This document shows positions 1-8,300 of a stretch of DNA of 12,691 nt, piece by piece. A program made the translations under genes and the position numbers. This DNA comes from Euperipatoides rowelli. Lineage: Eukaryota > Onychophora > Udeonychophora > Euonychophora > Peripatopsidae. The stretch lies in the NCBI GenBank assembly GCA_003024985.2, contig PXIH01S0001617.1. One strand, 5' to 3'. The notes beneath the pieces are model-generated. The model was not told the DNA's origin. It saw only the letters and a list, made by a program, of their open reading frames with translations, and ran no database searches. Within the stretch, counting starts at the first letter, position 1; every line of letters begins with the position of its first letter.

Positions 1-63
1 ACACCACACCCTTTTGAGGTAGTTTAGTGAACCACCACTTCTTTACACCACCAGCCGCCACTG
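1..63 (-). mobile_element. Possible terminus of a hAT-like DNA transposon, cut by the window edge
   Basis: This short block is richer in G+C than the DNA after it. Read on the minus strand it begins at base 63 with CAGTGGCGGCTGGTGG. That fits the loose CAGNG start of hAT-superfamily terminal inverted repeats, and the general look of GGCGGCTGG termini I associate with dispersed animal transposons. If so, the element runs leftward out of the window and the 8 bases at 64-71 (cttacaag) would be one copy of its target-site duplication. The other end is not visible, so neither the inverted repeat nor the duplication can be tested. A coding reading is poor: the plus frame gives a few residues and then a stop. 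Confidence 0.25.
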
Positions 64-689
64 CTTACAAGAGTTTATAATTTGACAGTTATTTTGTATA
101 TTCCTTCAAAGTATAATCATTATATGTCCTGTATTTTAGAATACAATATTTTAGCTTTACAATTATTGTATATTGGTAATGGAATAAATACAGTTTATTA
201 TATTTTGATAAGTGTAAAAGAATAATAAACATTCTATTATGAATATGCAGTAATCCTGATATTCATTATTAAACTGTACATTTATCTTTTGACATTTACT
301 TGTAAAAATTGCTATACATTATATGATTGTTACCAAATGTGGCAGACTAAACTTGACTGTTAGAGTTATTGGAAGTTGAAACGTTTTGATTCTATAATTT
401 TAATGGGGGAAGAAAAAAATGTCAGATTGTGACTAAATAGTCTGTTTTGTCTTTGCTATTTATTGTTTTTTTTCTTATTATTCCTGTGCATTTTCTGAGC
501 TCGGAGAAAGAAAAAATATATAACAATGCATGCTGTACAAGTAATGCTCTGATTAAATTCACTTGTGTTAAAGCTTCAATGTACAGTACTACGTAAAATG
601 CATATTTCTAGTTTTATAAATAGATTTTGTTGTTAATATTTGTGTGTATATGCGTTATGATGATCCTCCTAGGCTGTGGTTTCATGTTG
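64..689. other. AT-rich non-coding DNA
   Basis: The stretch is AT-rich with homopolymer runs and no open frame of note. It has one TACAGTA-type word near 591. Complexity and G+C rise at about 655-690, where the dispersed repeat copy A begins. I see no exon, RNA gene or promoter that can be supported. Confidence 0.5.
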
Positions 690-1165
690 CTGCTAGCACC
701 CACAGGTCACATGTCCCAGACACTAGGGCGCTCAAAGTACAGAATGATGTAGACTACACTGGAACTTTAGTTGGATTTAACAATTTATTCCAAGAGAAAC
801 ATTTGCTATTATACAATAAATAAACTAATACAAAATAAAATCCTCAATAGATTGGGTGGTCACTTAAAAAGTGGTCAAACTGCTACCGGCTAACTACAAC
901 CAGATCGACCATGCAAGTATAAATAATACTTGTCAGTAGTGGCAAAAGCCACTCCACAAGTAAGACAATGCACACATGCAAAATACATGAAATGAATAAA
1001 TTAATATTGATTTGCATATGTGAAGGAAGTTGTTTGTTTCTCGCATTGTTTACAATCTCCACATTATGAATGCGGCAAATTCTATAAAATAGGAAATGCC
1101 ACATTAAAAAAGCAAACAATGCGCAAACGTAACTCGGTTTTTTGCTTCCTATGGTGACTCAATAC
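690..1165 (+). repeat. Dispersed repeat, copy A
   Basis: This is one of three copies of an uncatalogued repeat family; I use its orientation as plus. Shared landmarks in order are: an ACTGGAA block (about 755); TTTATTCCAA (about 785); AATAAAATCC (about 834); TGGTCAAACT (about 872); a GC-rich hairpin (938-953); AATAAATTA..ATTGATTTGCATATG (about 995-1020); TTTCTCGCATTGTTTACAATCTC (about 1036-1058); and TTCCTATGGTGACTC at the right end (about 1146-1160). Left of about 740 the match to copy C is weak, so that border is approximate. A minus-strand open frame of 78 codons (883-1119) overlaps it. It shares a short MQIN-NLF-like string with the equivalent frame in copy C, but the frame is closed in copy B, so I do not treat it as a gene. 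Superfamily unknown; no terminal inverted repeat, LTR or poly(A) tail was found. Confidence 0.7.
927..962 (+). other. Conserved hairpin in repeat copy A
   Basis: The inner stem is AGTGGC (938-943), loop AAAA, GCCACT (948-953). In this copy an outer stem also forms between TACTTGT (927-933) and ACAAGTA (956-962), with small internal bulges between the two. The inner stem sits at the same alignment position in copies B and C; the outer stem is not kept there. Confidence 0.6.
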
Positions 1166-4100
1166 AATGTGTGTTGATAAATCTCAACACGATCCAATGT
1201 TATTCCTAGATTATAATTTAGTGTAAAAATAATCTCTAACATCTCTCTCTATTTTTTTTTAGGTATGGCAGAGCAAGAAATTGTAACCAAATTTTATTGG
1301 AAGAAAATTACCTTTTTGAGCATTATCTCAATATATCAAGATTTACTATTTTGAAGAGATTGAAGTCTATTTATGGAGAGTTATTGAAAGTAACAACTAT
1401 TTTCAGATATTTTTAATTTTACACATTTTATTTACAGTGCAAATATATAATTTTTTTTTAAAAAAAAAGTTTTAATCAGCATTTTGATGTTACAGTATAT
1501 ATCTTACCCTTTATTAGTAGAATCTCTAAAGAAAAAACAAAACAACAAAAGGTGAAAATATTTAAAGCTTTTAATTTACTTCAACAGAAAATATTTTTGA
1601 TCTTCTATAATAATAATTTAAACATTAGTATACATTTTTATGAATATTTTCTTAAGTGTTATCTTGCTAAAAGCTAATTTTAGAAAAAAAAAATTTGGAA
1701 CCAACAAGAGGAATATTTATAAAAATCATTATTACTCATGTTCAACAAAGGACAAATAATGCTATAATCATTGTAAAAAGTTTGTTAATGAGATTCCACT
1801 ATATTTTGTACAGTGTATATAATATAGTAATTATGTAAGTTTATTGTGGAAGGAGAAAAAAAAAAGGAATAAAAAAAAAAGACATTAAATCTTTCTACAA
1901 TTATTTGTCTGATCATTTATATAGTATTTTACAGCATTTTTATTAACACGTTGTACAATAAGCTGTTTAATTATACACCACAAAATATTTCAATGACAAA
2001 GTTCTAACATCTGTAAGTGACCAAAGACAGAAAAGCCTAGTATTGATATCTAATATTATAAAGAGAAAAATAAAGTTCTGTAATATTTTATCAAATAGCA
2101 ATGTACATAAACTGCAAATATTTGAAAATATATAAAAGTTGGTAGATATAAAAAATGTTTTTTTTTTCCCTTAAAGGACAAAAGAGTATAGTAAAACACA
2201 GCCAGATTGTACCAGTTATCTGACCAGAACCTATATACCCTATTTTAATTGCAAGTTAAAAGATTTAAAAAAAAAAAAAAAAAATCATTCATACTGCTAA
2301 GATATTGACAAGTTTTGTGCTTTCAAATTCAGTTTATATCCAGGTTTTACTATACTGTCAAAAATGGACACACCTATTAAAAATGAATAGGAACTTAGTA
2401 ACTAGGGATTGGGTAATTCAAAGCACAGTTTAGACAAAATGTTCATTAGCTCAAAAGTCAGGCACCAGAAATATTTGTTTCATATTTTCTCTCTGAATGT
2501 GTAGTGTTCTTCCTTTCCAGCACTCTATGCATATTGCAGTCATCATAGGCATGTTGTAGGAATTTAGTATACTGCAATATTTTAACTAATTATGAGGCAA
2601 CTTTTTACTCATTTGTGGCAAAATGTTTTACAGGCAAAAATGAACTACCGTAATTAAAAAAAATCTTACTTTTTCTTAGGTTTACATTTTATAAAGTAGT
2701 AAATTAATTTTTCTTAGAATTTTTATTTTATTATTTTAAATACCGGTATGTCTTCCTTTAACTTTGGGGAAGTAATTACTTTTAAAAATTGCATCATTTA
2801 AGCCTTCATCAGAAATATTTATAGACAGAATGTTTCATTTTTACCTTCAACTAAAAATTAGATTTATTAAGGGCTGTTTTCATTCGTTGTTAAAAGAAAT
2901 ATGAATGCTTCCCCCCAAAAAAATAACAAAATATTCTTTACAATATATTACATTCCATAGACAATCTAGTAGCTTCTGTCTTGATATAATGCAGCAAAAA
3001 TTTGTCTTGTTTAAATTAGCTTCATGTAATTACTATTTTGGAGGAAATGTAATTTTACATAGTTATGTTTCAAATTGCTTTAGAATTAATCTTTTTTCCT
3101 CCTATAATTTCTGATGGCCAATAATAGAATCACTTTTAAATATATATATTTTTAATTATGAAGTTGAAAATCTGGCCAAAATTTTTATTTCTGAATATCC
3201 GTTTATCAGTCGTTAAATTTAACTTTATTTTATAAACTTAATGCCATTTCAAAAAGTAAATATTACTTTGCCTATTTGTAATTTTTCTAGTTGCTATTGT
3301 TACTTTTTTTGAGTTTATCTATTTTTTTTTACTACAATTATAATTAGCCCAACTACTTACTTTATAAAACTAATAATTAGAACAAGTTACTTTTTAAATA
3401 TAGAAATGGAGTTACTTTAAAAAAAAATGATAGTGAAGCTTTTAAAAATGAAAATAATTAGGGTACCATGGGACAATATCTATTGTACACAGCATCATTT
3501 GTATAAAAAGAAAAGTTATTTTGAAATTTATATATTAATGGCAAGCTTTTTTCCAGTGAAAAAGTAGTCAACTTATAATAAATTCTGGACAAAATCATAA
3601 TTACCGATATTTGCCTTTTTGAAAATATTCTTATATGAATATAAGTAAATGGCTGCCCAATTTCTTTTTTAATTTTGAAAGATCATACTGTATAGGCAGT
3701 TTTAGTCTATTTTGGTTAATAGTTTATTAGCTGTCAAGTGGTCTTTCTTAGAAAATACTGCAGAATACAAAATAAAAATAGATATTTTTCATAATCCTTA
3801 ATTTATTAAAATTTTGCTTTATAATTCTTGAAATTAATATAGTTTACCTATTTTTGTTAACCCCTTCCCTAAAAAAAAAATAAAAACCAATTGGGAACTT
3901 GTAGAAAGTTCATTTAAAGAGCAAGTTTGTTCATATTAGCTAATTTTAATTCCCCTGAAGTTTGATACAGCTAGGAATTAAAAATTTAATAAGGTGCAAA
4001 ACATTTTCAAAATTAACTTTATTTTTTTTTTTAAATTTATGTATATAATTTCCAATTTTTGTTTATCTAATAAAAAAATATTCTTTTAACCCATAATAAA

Positions 4101-4390
4101 ATTCCTCCAAATTACATATTTTTGAGAGACACACACCATTTGAATTACTGTAGATATACAGTGTTATATCCAAATTTGTGGAAAGAAAGATTACTTGATG
4201 TTTTTAAAGTTGATTTTCAAATTTTTTTTTTTGGTTAGTCTTCAAGATTATATTATTTAAAATTTGATTCAAAGGTCTATTTTATAATGACCTAGGATTG
4301 TACTAAAGGATGTTAAATGCTGTGCAAGACCGAAACAAATAATTTAGCAAAAAGATTGATATAATTTGATTAGAGCCTATACAAATAAAT

Positions 4391-4404
4391 ACAGTATATA
4401 CTGT
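4391..4404. repeat. 14-bp perfect palindrome ACAGTATATACTGT
   Basis: A perfect inverted repeat with no spacer. Near-identical palindromes occur at 4453-4468 and 8073-8088, and the half-site ACAGTA/TACTGT is scattered widely in the window. No known binding factor is assigned. Confidence 0.6.
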
Positions 4405-4452
4405 TACGAAAATTGAAATCTGGATAACAGCCATTTTTGACTATAGGAATTT

Positions 4453-4468
4453 TACTGTATATACAGTA
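4453..4468. repeat. 16-bp perfect palindrome TACTGTATATACAGTA
   Basis: A perfect 16-bp palindrome 48 bases after the palindrome at 4391-4404. It has the same half-site in the reverse arrangement (TACTGT outside, ATATAT-like centre). Confidence 0.6.
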
Positions 4469-4823
4469 GCCTATTTTCAAGAATATAGTATTTTCCTGAA
4501 TAAAACATGCATATTAAACAAGGAAAATGTCACAGGTACTTATTAAATAAAATTGCATATTATACTGAGGATTTTAATCTAAAACCCTTTGTTTACAGTA
4601 CTTATTTTATTTAAAACAATATGTATACAGTAATAAACTTTGGTTCCACATGTTATATAAAGATGCATGTTTTATGTACCAGTGTTCTGGAAGGTTTCCT
4701 GCAATATACATACAATAATAATAATTATTATTTTAAGAAACATTTGTGCAGTATTATATTAATATCTACTGTATTCATCATTTTTTTTACCAAGGCTTCT
4801 GATAGATTTTCATTAATAATATA

Positions 4824-4976
4824 AACAAAGGATTCAATTTTATTTGTGGAGAAATTATAAATGTTATACAACTTTTTCAAAACAACAACACAAAAATCTA
4901 ACAAAGGATTCAATTTTATTTGTGGAGAAATTATAAATGTTATACAACTTTTTCAAAAACAACACCACAAAAATCT
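4824..4976 (+). repeat. 76-bp tandem duplication (two units)
   Basis: Unit 1 is 4824-4899 (76 bp) and unit 2 is 4900-4976 (77 bp). Both begin AACAAAGGATTCAATTTTA and end ACAAAAATCT. They differ by one inserted A and one A-to-C change in the ACAACAACAC stretch, so the duplication is recent compared with the decayed repeats nearby. The unit contains no open frame of note. The open frame at 4728-4913 on minus crosses unit 1 and is not considered a gene. Confidence 0.95.
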
Positions 4977-5005
4977 ATGTTTTTGTTTTTCTATTAACTT
5001 TTATG

Positions 5006-5324
5006 CAAGGGATCAGCAACATTTTTTATTGGAGTACTAACTACTGCTTATCTATATTATCTCCATGCACCACTATTGTTTATTTTAAATGTAGGTTACA
5101 ATATTAAAATATGTGGAAGTATGATTATAGTTTATCTTTATAATAAGGCATTATATATAAACATTATAATAAAATAGTTGTAAACTATACAGTTTTTAAC
5201 ATCGTCAAAAACATTTTAAACATGAAGTTTAGAAATTACATTGTCAATGCAAAATTATTTCTGTTGCCACACAAAATTTCTTCATATGATCCTGTGACAT
5301 GTGCCTAGGATTGCTGATCCCTTC
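5006..5324. mobile_element. hAT-like non-autonomous element (MITE), 319 bp
   Basis: The block is bounded by a perfect 13-bp terminal inverted repeat: AAGGGATCAGCAA at 5007-5019 and TTGCTGATCCCTT at 5311-5323. With the outer C at 5006 the left end reads CAAGGGATCAGCAA, close to the CAGGGGTCGGCAA type of terminus known from hAT/Charlie elements. The interior is AT-rich with no transposase frame, so this would be an internally deleted copy. A target-site duplication is not convincing: TTTTATGC on the left against TGGTATCC on the right agree at only 5 of 8 positions, so the copy would be old. The left sub-terminal stretch (about 5020-5075) and the right one (about 5294-5310) are less AT-rich than the middle. 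Confidence 0.6.
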
Positions 5325-6263
5325 TGGTATCCTCAGGTATTGATTCAGAATCTGCCAATACATTCAAACCTCAAATAAAATCTATATTTATGTTAAATAA
5401 TAGAACAAATACCTTTAGTATATTTGGCAAGTTTTATTACAATCCATCATGCTCCATTAAATTTGAATTAAATCTAATACAACAACGCCTATTGTATTTT
5501 GGCTTTATTTTGTAGTATTGCAATATAAATGTTAGAAAAATGAGATAGTTACATCATCTTGGAATTCTATTATTTTAAAAGCCATTTAGACAAATCAGTA
5601 AAATCATTTACCTAATAACGATCAAGGTTTAAATAAAGTAGATATTTAAAATTGTAGATATAACATGAATTTATCATCCTAGTATCTGGATTTACAATTC
5701 TTTTACCAAAAAAAAAAAACACTATACTGAGTTCCTACTACTAGTAATTAATTTGTTCTATAAGAATTCTTGCTATTTGGCATTCTAATTGTTTTGATTT
5801 GCTAAATTTTAATATTCTGTCAAAAAGTATTTAATCTACTGTACATTAACTATACATTTATTTAAAAAAGAAAACATATTTTGTAAATTTAATCCTTATT
5901 AGAATAAATTTTGCTATACCAATATTATTCAGATCCTTCAATGGATTAAAAAGAAAAACTTTTACAAAAAATGAATTTCTTGTAAATTCATTTATAGTGT
6001 ATTACTTTGGAGTACTGAAATCAGCGCTCTACAAAAATATATAAATTTCCTTCCCACCCCCCTTCCTTTTTGTTTTGTCACATAATTATGTTGAATTACA
6101 TCTATGTATTTAATGCATTTTCAAACTTTTAATATATCTGCTCAATTTAAAAAAAAAATATTTCTAATACTTTGAATGCCTTATAATGGACAAGTGATGG
6201 CCCAAAAAATTGATTTGTCAAAATTTATATCCCCACCCCCCATTTATAATTACTAGTAAATTA
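5325..6263. other. AT-rich non-coding DNA
   Basis: Nothing coding is recognisable. It contains a small hairpin at 5969-5993, a C-rich run at 6054-6062 and another at about 6231-6240. The sequence is otherwise random-looking AT-rich DNA. Confidence 0.5.
5969..5993. repeat. Short perfect inverted repeat
   Basis: AAATGAATTT (5969-5978) pairs exactly with AAATTCATTT (5984-5993) around a 5-base loop. The stem is AT-rich and this length is easily met by chance in such DNA. Confidence 0.5.
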
Positions 6264-6340
6264 TTTTAATGAAATTATTTTTGGATTAAAATTTTTTTTT
6301 GGATTAAAAATTTGTAAAATAAAAATAAATTTCATTAAAA
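6264..6340. repeat. AT-rich imperfect inverted repeat, 77 bp
   Basis: TTTTAATGAAATT (6264-6276) pairs exactly with AATTTCATTAAAA (6328-6340). The pairing continues inward with one indel through an ATTTTT/AAAAAT block. The loop region holds two copies of TTGGATTAAAA separated by T-runs (about 6281 and 6299). It could be a decayed MITE or a slippage product; no TA or TTAA duplication is evident at the edges. Confidence 0.5.
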
Positions 6341-6507
6341 ATTATATTGTCTGTATAATACTACTATACTATAATCAGAAACTTTGCATGCAATGCTATA
6401 CAGTATTGACTTGCTAACCAACAAAAATTTATAAAAAAAAAAGACATTTTGTTTAAATTGTAAGATAGTATATAAAGTCCATAGTACAAATGATGTATAT
6501 ACTGTAC

Positions 6508-6960
6508 TATTCGCCATGGAAAGAAAAAAAAACAATTTACATTTGCACATGGTTTAATTAATGGTTTACTATTTGAAGATGTATGGCATATTCATAATCT
6601 GTTTAATCATGAGAAACAATTGATTTCCTTTACACATGTGCATCAATGCTAATTTATTCATGGTGTCTGTTTTGTATAATTATGAGCAATTCTTAGTAAT
6701 AAAAAAAAAATGTTGCACACATGCCTTTGGCTCACAAGATTGGAGTGGCCTTTGCCACTATCAAGTATTTATTTTTGTTTTTATGTTGTTGATCTGACAA
6801 TCCAGTCTAAAGAGTTTGACCATTTCTAGAATACGGTATGTCTCTGTAACGGGACTTTTATTTTTAAGCAGCAAGTCACTGATGGACTGTAACTTTCCTT
6901 TTTTGGAATAAACTATTAAACAGTCTATAAAATGACTCTCAAGCTGAGAAGAAAAAGTCC
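6508..6960 (-). repeat. Dispersed repeat, copy B (inverted)
   Basis: On the minus strand this copy shows the family landmarks in order: GTTTATTCCAA (about 6915-6905); AATAAAAGTCCCG (about 6863-6851); TGGTCAAACT (about 6826-6817); the hairpin (6759-6744); a 21-nt stretch at 6662-6642 identical to 7779-7799 of copy C; AAGGAAATCAATTGTTTCTC; and CTTTCCATGGCGAAT at the end (about 6523-6509). The homologue of the octamer-like ATTTGCATATG is changed here to GATGCACATG. The plus-strand ATG frame at 7013 lies outside this copy, and the minus frame 6335-6550 only overlaps its end; neither is gene-like. Confidence 0.7.
6744..6759 (-). other. Conserved hairpin in repeat copy B
   Basis: Stem AGTGGC (6744-6749) and GCCACT (6754-6759) around loop CTTT on plus; on the family strand it reads AGTGGC-AAAG-GCCACT followed by CCA, as in copy A. 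The flanks differ but the six paired bases are unchanged. Confidence 0.6.
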
Positions 6961-6974
6961 ACTATTTTGAAATG

Positions 6975-6987
6975 CTGGAAATGTTGA
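6975..6987 (+). repeat. Left direct repeat flanking the 6988-7404 insert
   Basis: CTGGAAATGTTGA matches CTGGGAAATGTTGA at 7405-7418 except for one extra G. The two are in the same orientation, although the neighbouring repeat copies B and C are inverted to each other. They are therefore not simply matching parts of that family and may be a target-site duplication. Confidence 0.45.
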
Positions 6988-7404
6988 ACAAGTTATTTTT
7001 TTTTGATATACTATGATGATAACTAAAAAGTTTATTGATCCAACAGTCTTAAGTTCTTTTAACTTTTGTATCCCGGATGTAGCGCTGGTAACGGCCGCTC
7101 GTTTTGTGTATAGTGTAAATAATATTTTATATTTTTTACATACCTTTCTTTTGTTGAAACTGTTTATTTTCTTCTTGCGAAGCTGTAGTGTTATGATGAG
7201 ATCAATTAGGGCAGTCAGTATAAGACATCAGTTTGCACGTTGCGGGTTGTGTGATAATGACACAATTGTTCCATTGTTGAGGCCTATGTTTTCATGCTTT
7301 CACATTATCTCTGCTTCATAATTCGATCATTATTTACTTTAGTTGCTTTTTTTCATTGTGTTACAATGGATTTAGTTCCTGGGATTCATTATGTAATGAT
7401 CTCT
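6988..7404 (-). mobile_element. Candidate retroposed sequence (minus orientation, A-tailed)
   Basis: Read on minus, this 417-bp block ends with AATAAA (7036-7031), 26 further bases, and then A9 (7004-6996). A direct repeat flanks the block. That arrangement matches reverse-transcribed polyadenylated RNA (known for LINEs, SINEs and processed pseudogenes). The block is less AT-rich than its surroundings and has a CpG-bearing patch at about 7071-7098 (GCGCTGGTAACGGCCGC on plus). The plus strand carries an ATG frame of 102 codons (7013-7321), and the minus strand is open without an ATG for about 100 codons over roughly the same stretch. Neither resembles a family I know, and the minus frame reads through the A-tract, so I assign no product. 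Between A9 and the left direct repeat lie 8 unexplained bases, which weakens the case. Confidence 0.35.
7031..7036 (-). promoter_or_regulatory. AATAAA polyadenylation-type signal
   Basis: AATAAA on minus (TTTATT on plus), 26 bases before an A9 run at 7004-6996. The spacing is right for a signal and cleavage site, but the hexamer is common by chance in DNA this rich in A and T. Confidence 0.3.
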
Positions 7405-7418
7405 CTGGGAAATGTTGA
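7405..7418 (+). repeat. Right direct repeat flanking the 6988-7404 insert
   Basis: CTGGGAAATGTTGA, the partner of CTGGAAATGTTGA at 6975-6987, differing by one G. Confidence 0.45.
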
Positions 7419-7429
7419 CTGGATGGCTA

Positions 7430-7955
7430 CCACTGTGGACTAGACGGTCACCAGGTATCCAGGCCCAGGGTGGGTCACCACACCAATAATTAAAAGAGAA
7501 GAAAGACTGAACTGGAATTAGCACAGTTTGTTCCAAGTCAGGAATATTACAAGGTAGACTACTCACTGAAAGAATAAATTAACCAAAATAATAAATCCCG
7601 ACAATAACACAAGACTGCAGTACAGATGATAAGGTGCGGTTAAGCTCTTCGTACTGGCACTCGCCAGTCCAACCATAAATAGAAAATATGCTAACTGGAA
7701 ATGGCGAGAGCCAACCAAGGACAAGGGCACTTGTGCAACATTCTTTATAATTAAGAATTTGCAAACATGCAACATAAACATGAATAAATTAGCATTGATT
7801 TGCATATGAAAGGAAATTGATTGTTTCCCGCATTGTTTACAATCTCAAAGGTGATCAGACTATTAATACGACCATTACTATAAAAATAGAAATGTTGCAT
7901 TAAGTAAATAAACAATGTGTGAACTTAAATCAGCTTTTCCTTTCCACGGCAAATC
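7430..7955 (+). repeat. Dispersed repeat, copy C
   Basis: In order this copy has: GGTCACCAGGTATCCAGG (about 7448), weakly matched by copy A at about 707; ACTGGAATTAGCACAG then TTTGTTCCAAG (about 7511-7537); AATAAATCCCG (about 7590); the hairpin (7653-7668); the 21-nt block shared with copy B (7779-7799); ATTTGCATATG; TTTCCCGCATTGTTTACAATCTC (about 7824-7846); and CCTTTCCACGGCAAATC at the end (about 7939-7954). It is the least AT-rich copy. The minus open frames inside it (7372-7566, 7563-7805, 7579-7764) have no recognisable domain and are left out. Confidence 0.7.
7653..7668 (+). other. Conserved hairpin in repeat copy C with paired base change
   Basis: Stem ACTGGC (7653-7658), loop ACTC, GCCAGT (7663-7668), followed by CCA as in the other copies. 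Compared with copies A and B the second stem base is C instead of G, and its partner is G instead of C. Pairing is kept although both sides changed. Confidence 0.6.
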
Positions 7956-7979
7956 AATATGCTTAAACACAAATGAATA

Positions 7980-8300
7980 AGAATGGATTAATTGTACAAT
8001 ATATACATTATATACTGTATAGTATATATAAATTGAGATATATATACTATATATCGTAAATTTAGTAGATATTACAGTATATACTGTAGACATAAGATAT
8101 TCAATAATTATTTACGCACAGTATATAAAGAGGTGAATGAAAATAGAAAAATATGTACCATGGGTACAGAGCTAGATACTATATACAACAAAAAATACAC
8201 AGTAGAATATTGTATATATCTACTGATTGAGATATAGCAATACATATAGATATGCATAAGTATAGATACACTGTAAATACAGTATAAACAGTAGATATAG
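7980..8300. repeat. TATA-rich low-complexity tract with ACAGTA palindromes
   Basis: Dense in TATATA, ATAGTA, ACAGTA and TACTGTA words, including ATACTGTATAGTATATA near 8011 and AATACAGTATAAACAGTAG near 8276. The open frames at 7878-8093 and 8179-8397 on minus run through it and translate to repetitive Y/I/V/T-rich strings typical of such DNA, so they are not genes. Confidence 0.55.
8073..8088. repeat. 16-bp perfect palindrome TACAGTATATACTGTA
   Basis: A perfect palindrome that contains the entire 14-bp palindrome found at 4391-4404. Confidence 0.6.

Larger units (their letters stand above)
1166..4823. other. Long AT-rich region with no recognisable gene
   Basis: About 3.7 kb of AT-rich sequence with many runs of A or T, including a T8/A8 junction near 1452-1468, A-rich tracts near 1856-1880 and an A18 run near 2267-2284. 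The longest ATG-started frames, at 2905-3114 and 4621-4824 on plus, are rich in F, I, N, Y and S as expected of random AT-rich DNA and have no recognisable domain. TACAGTA/TACTGTA words are frequent toward the right end. It could be intergenic DNA or part of a large intron; nothing here decides. Confidence 0.5.

Noticed and set aside
927-962. Helitron 3' end (hairpin near CTRR)
   Set aside because: Repeat homology continues well past the hairpin in all copies and no CTRR terminus follows at about 10 bases, so the hairpin is internal.
883-1119. 78-codon minus open frame with hydrophobic stretches
   Set aside because: It lies in repeat copy A. The equivalent frame is interrupted in copy B and only a short string is shared with copy C, and no domain is recognised.
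2905-3114. 69-codon plus open frame
   Set aside because: Composition is that of AT-rich random sequence, there is no domain, and there is no splice or polyadenylation context.
3855-3872. TTAACCCCTTCCCT as a second piggyBac-like end
   Set aside because: No hairpin or inverted partner follows, and an A-run comes immediately after; the likeness to the 12614 end is limited to a few pyrimidines.
7563-7805. 80-codon minus open frame in repeat copy C
   Set aside because: It falls within the repeat, has no recognisable family, and its best resemblance is to the frame in copy A, which follows from DNA-level repeat homology.
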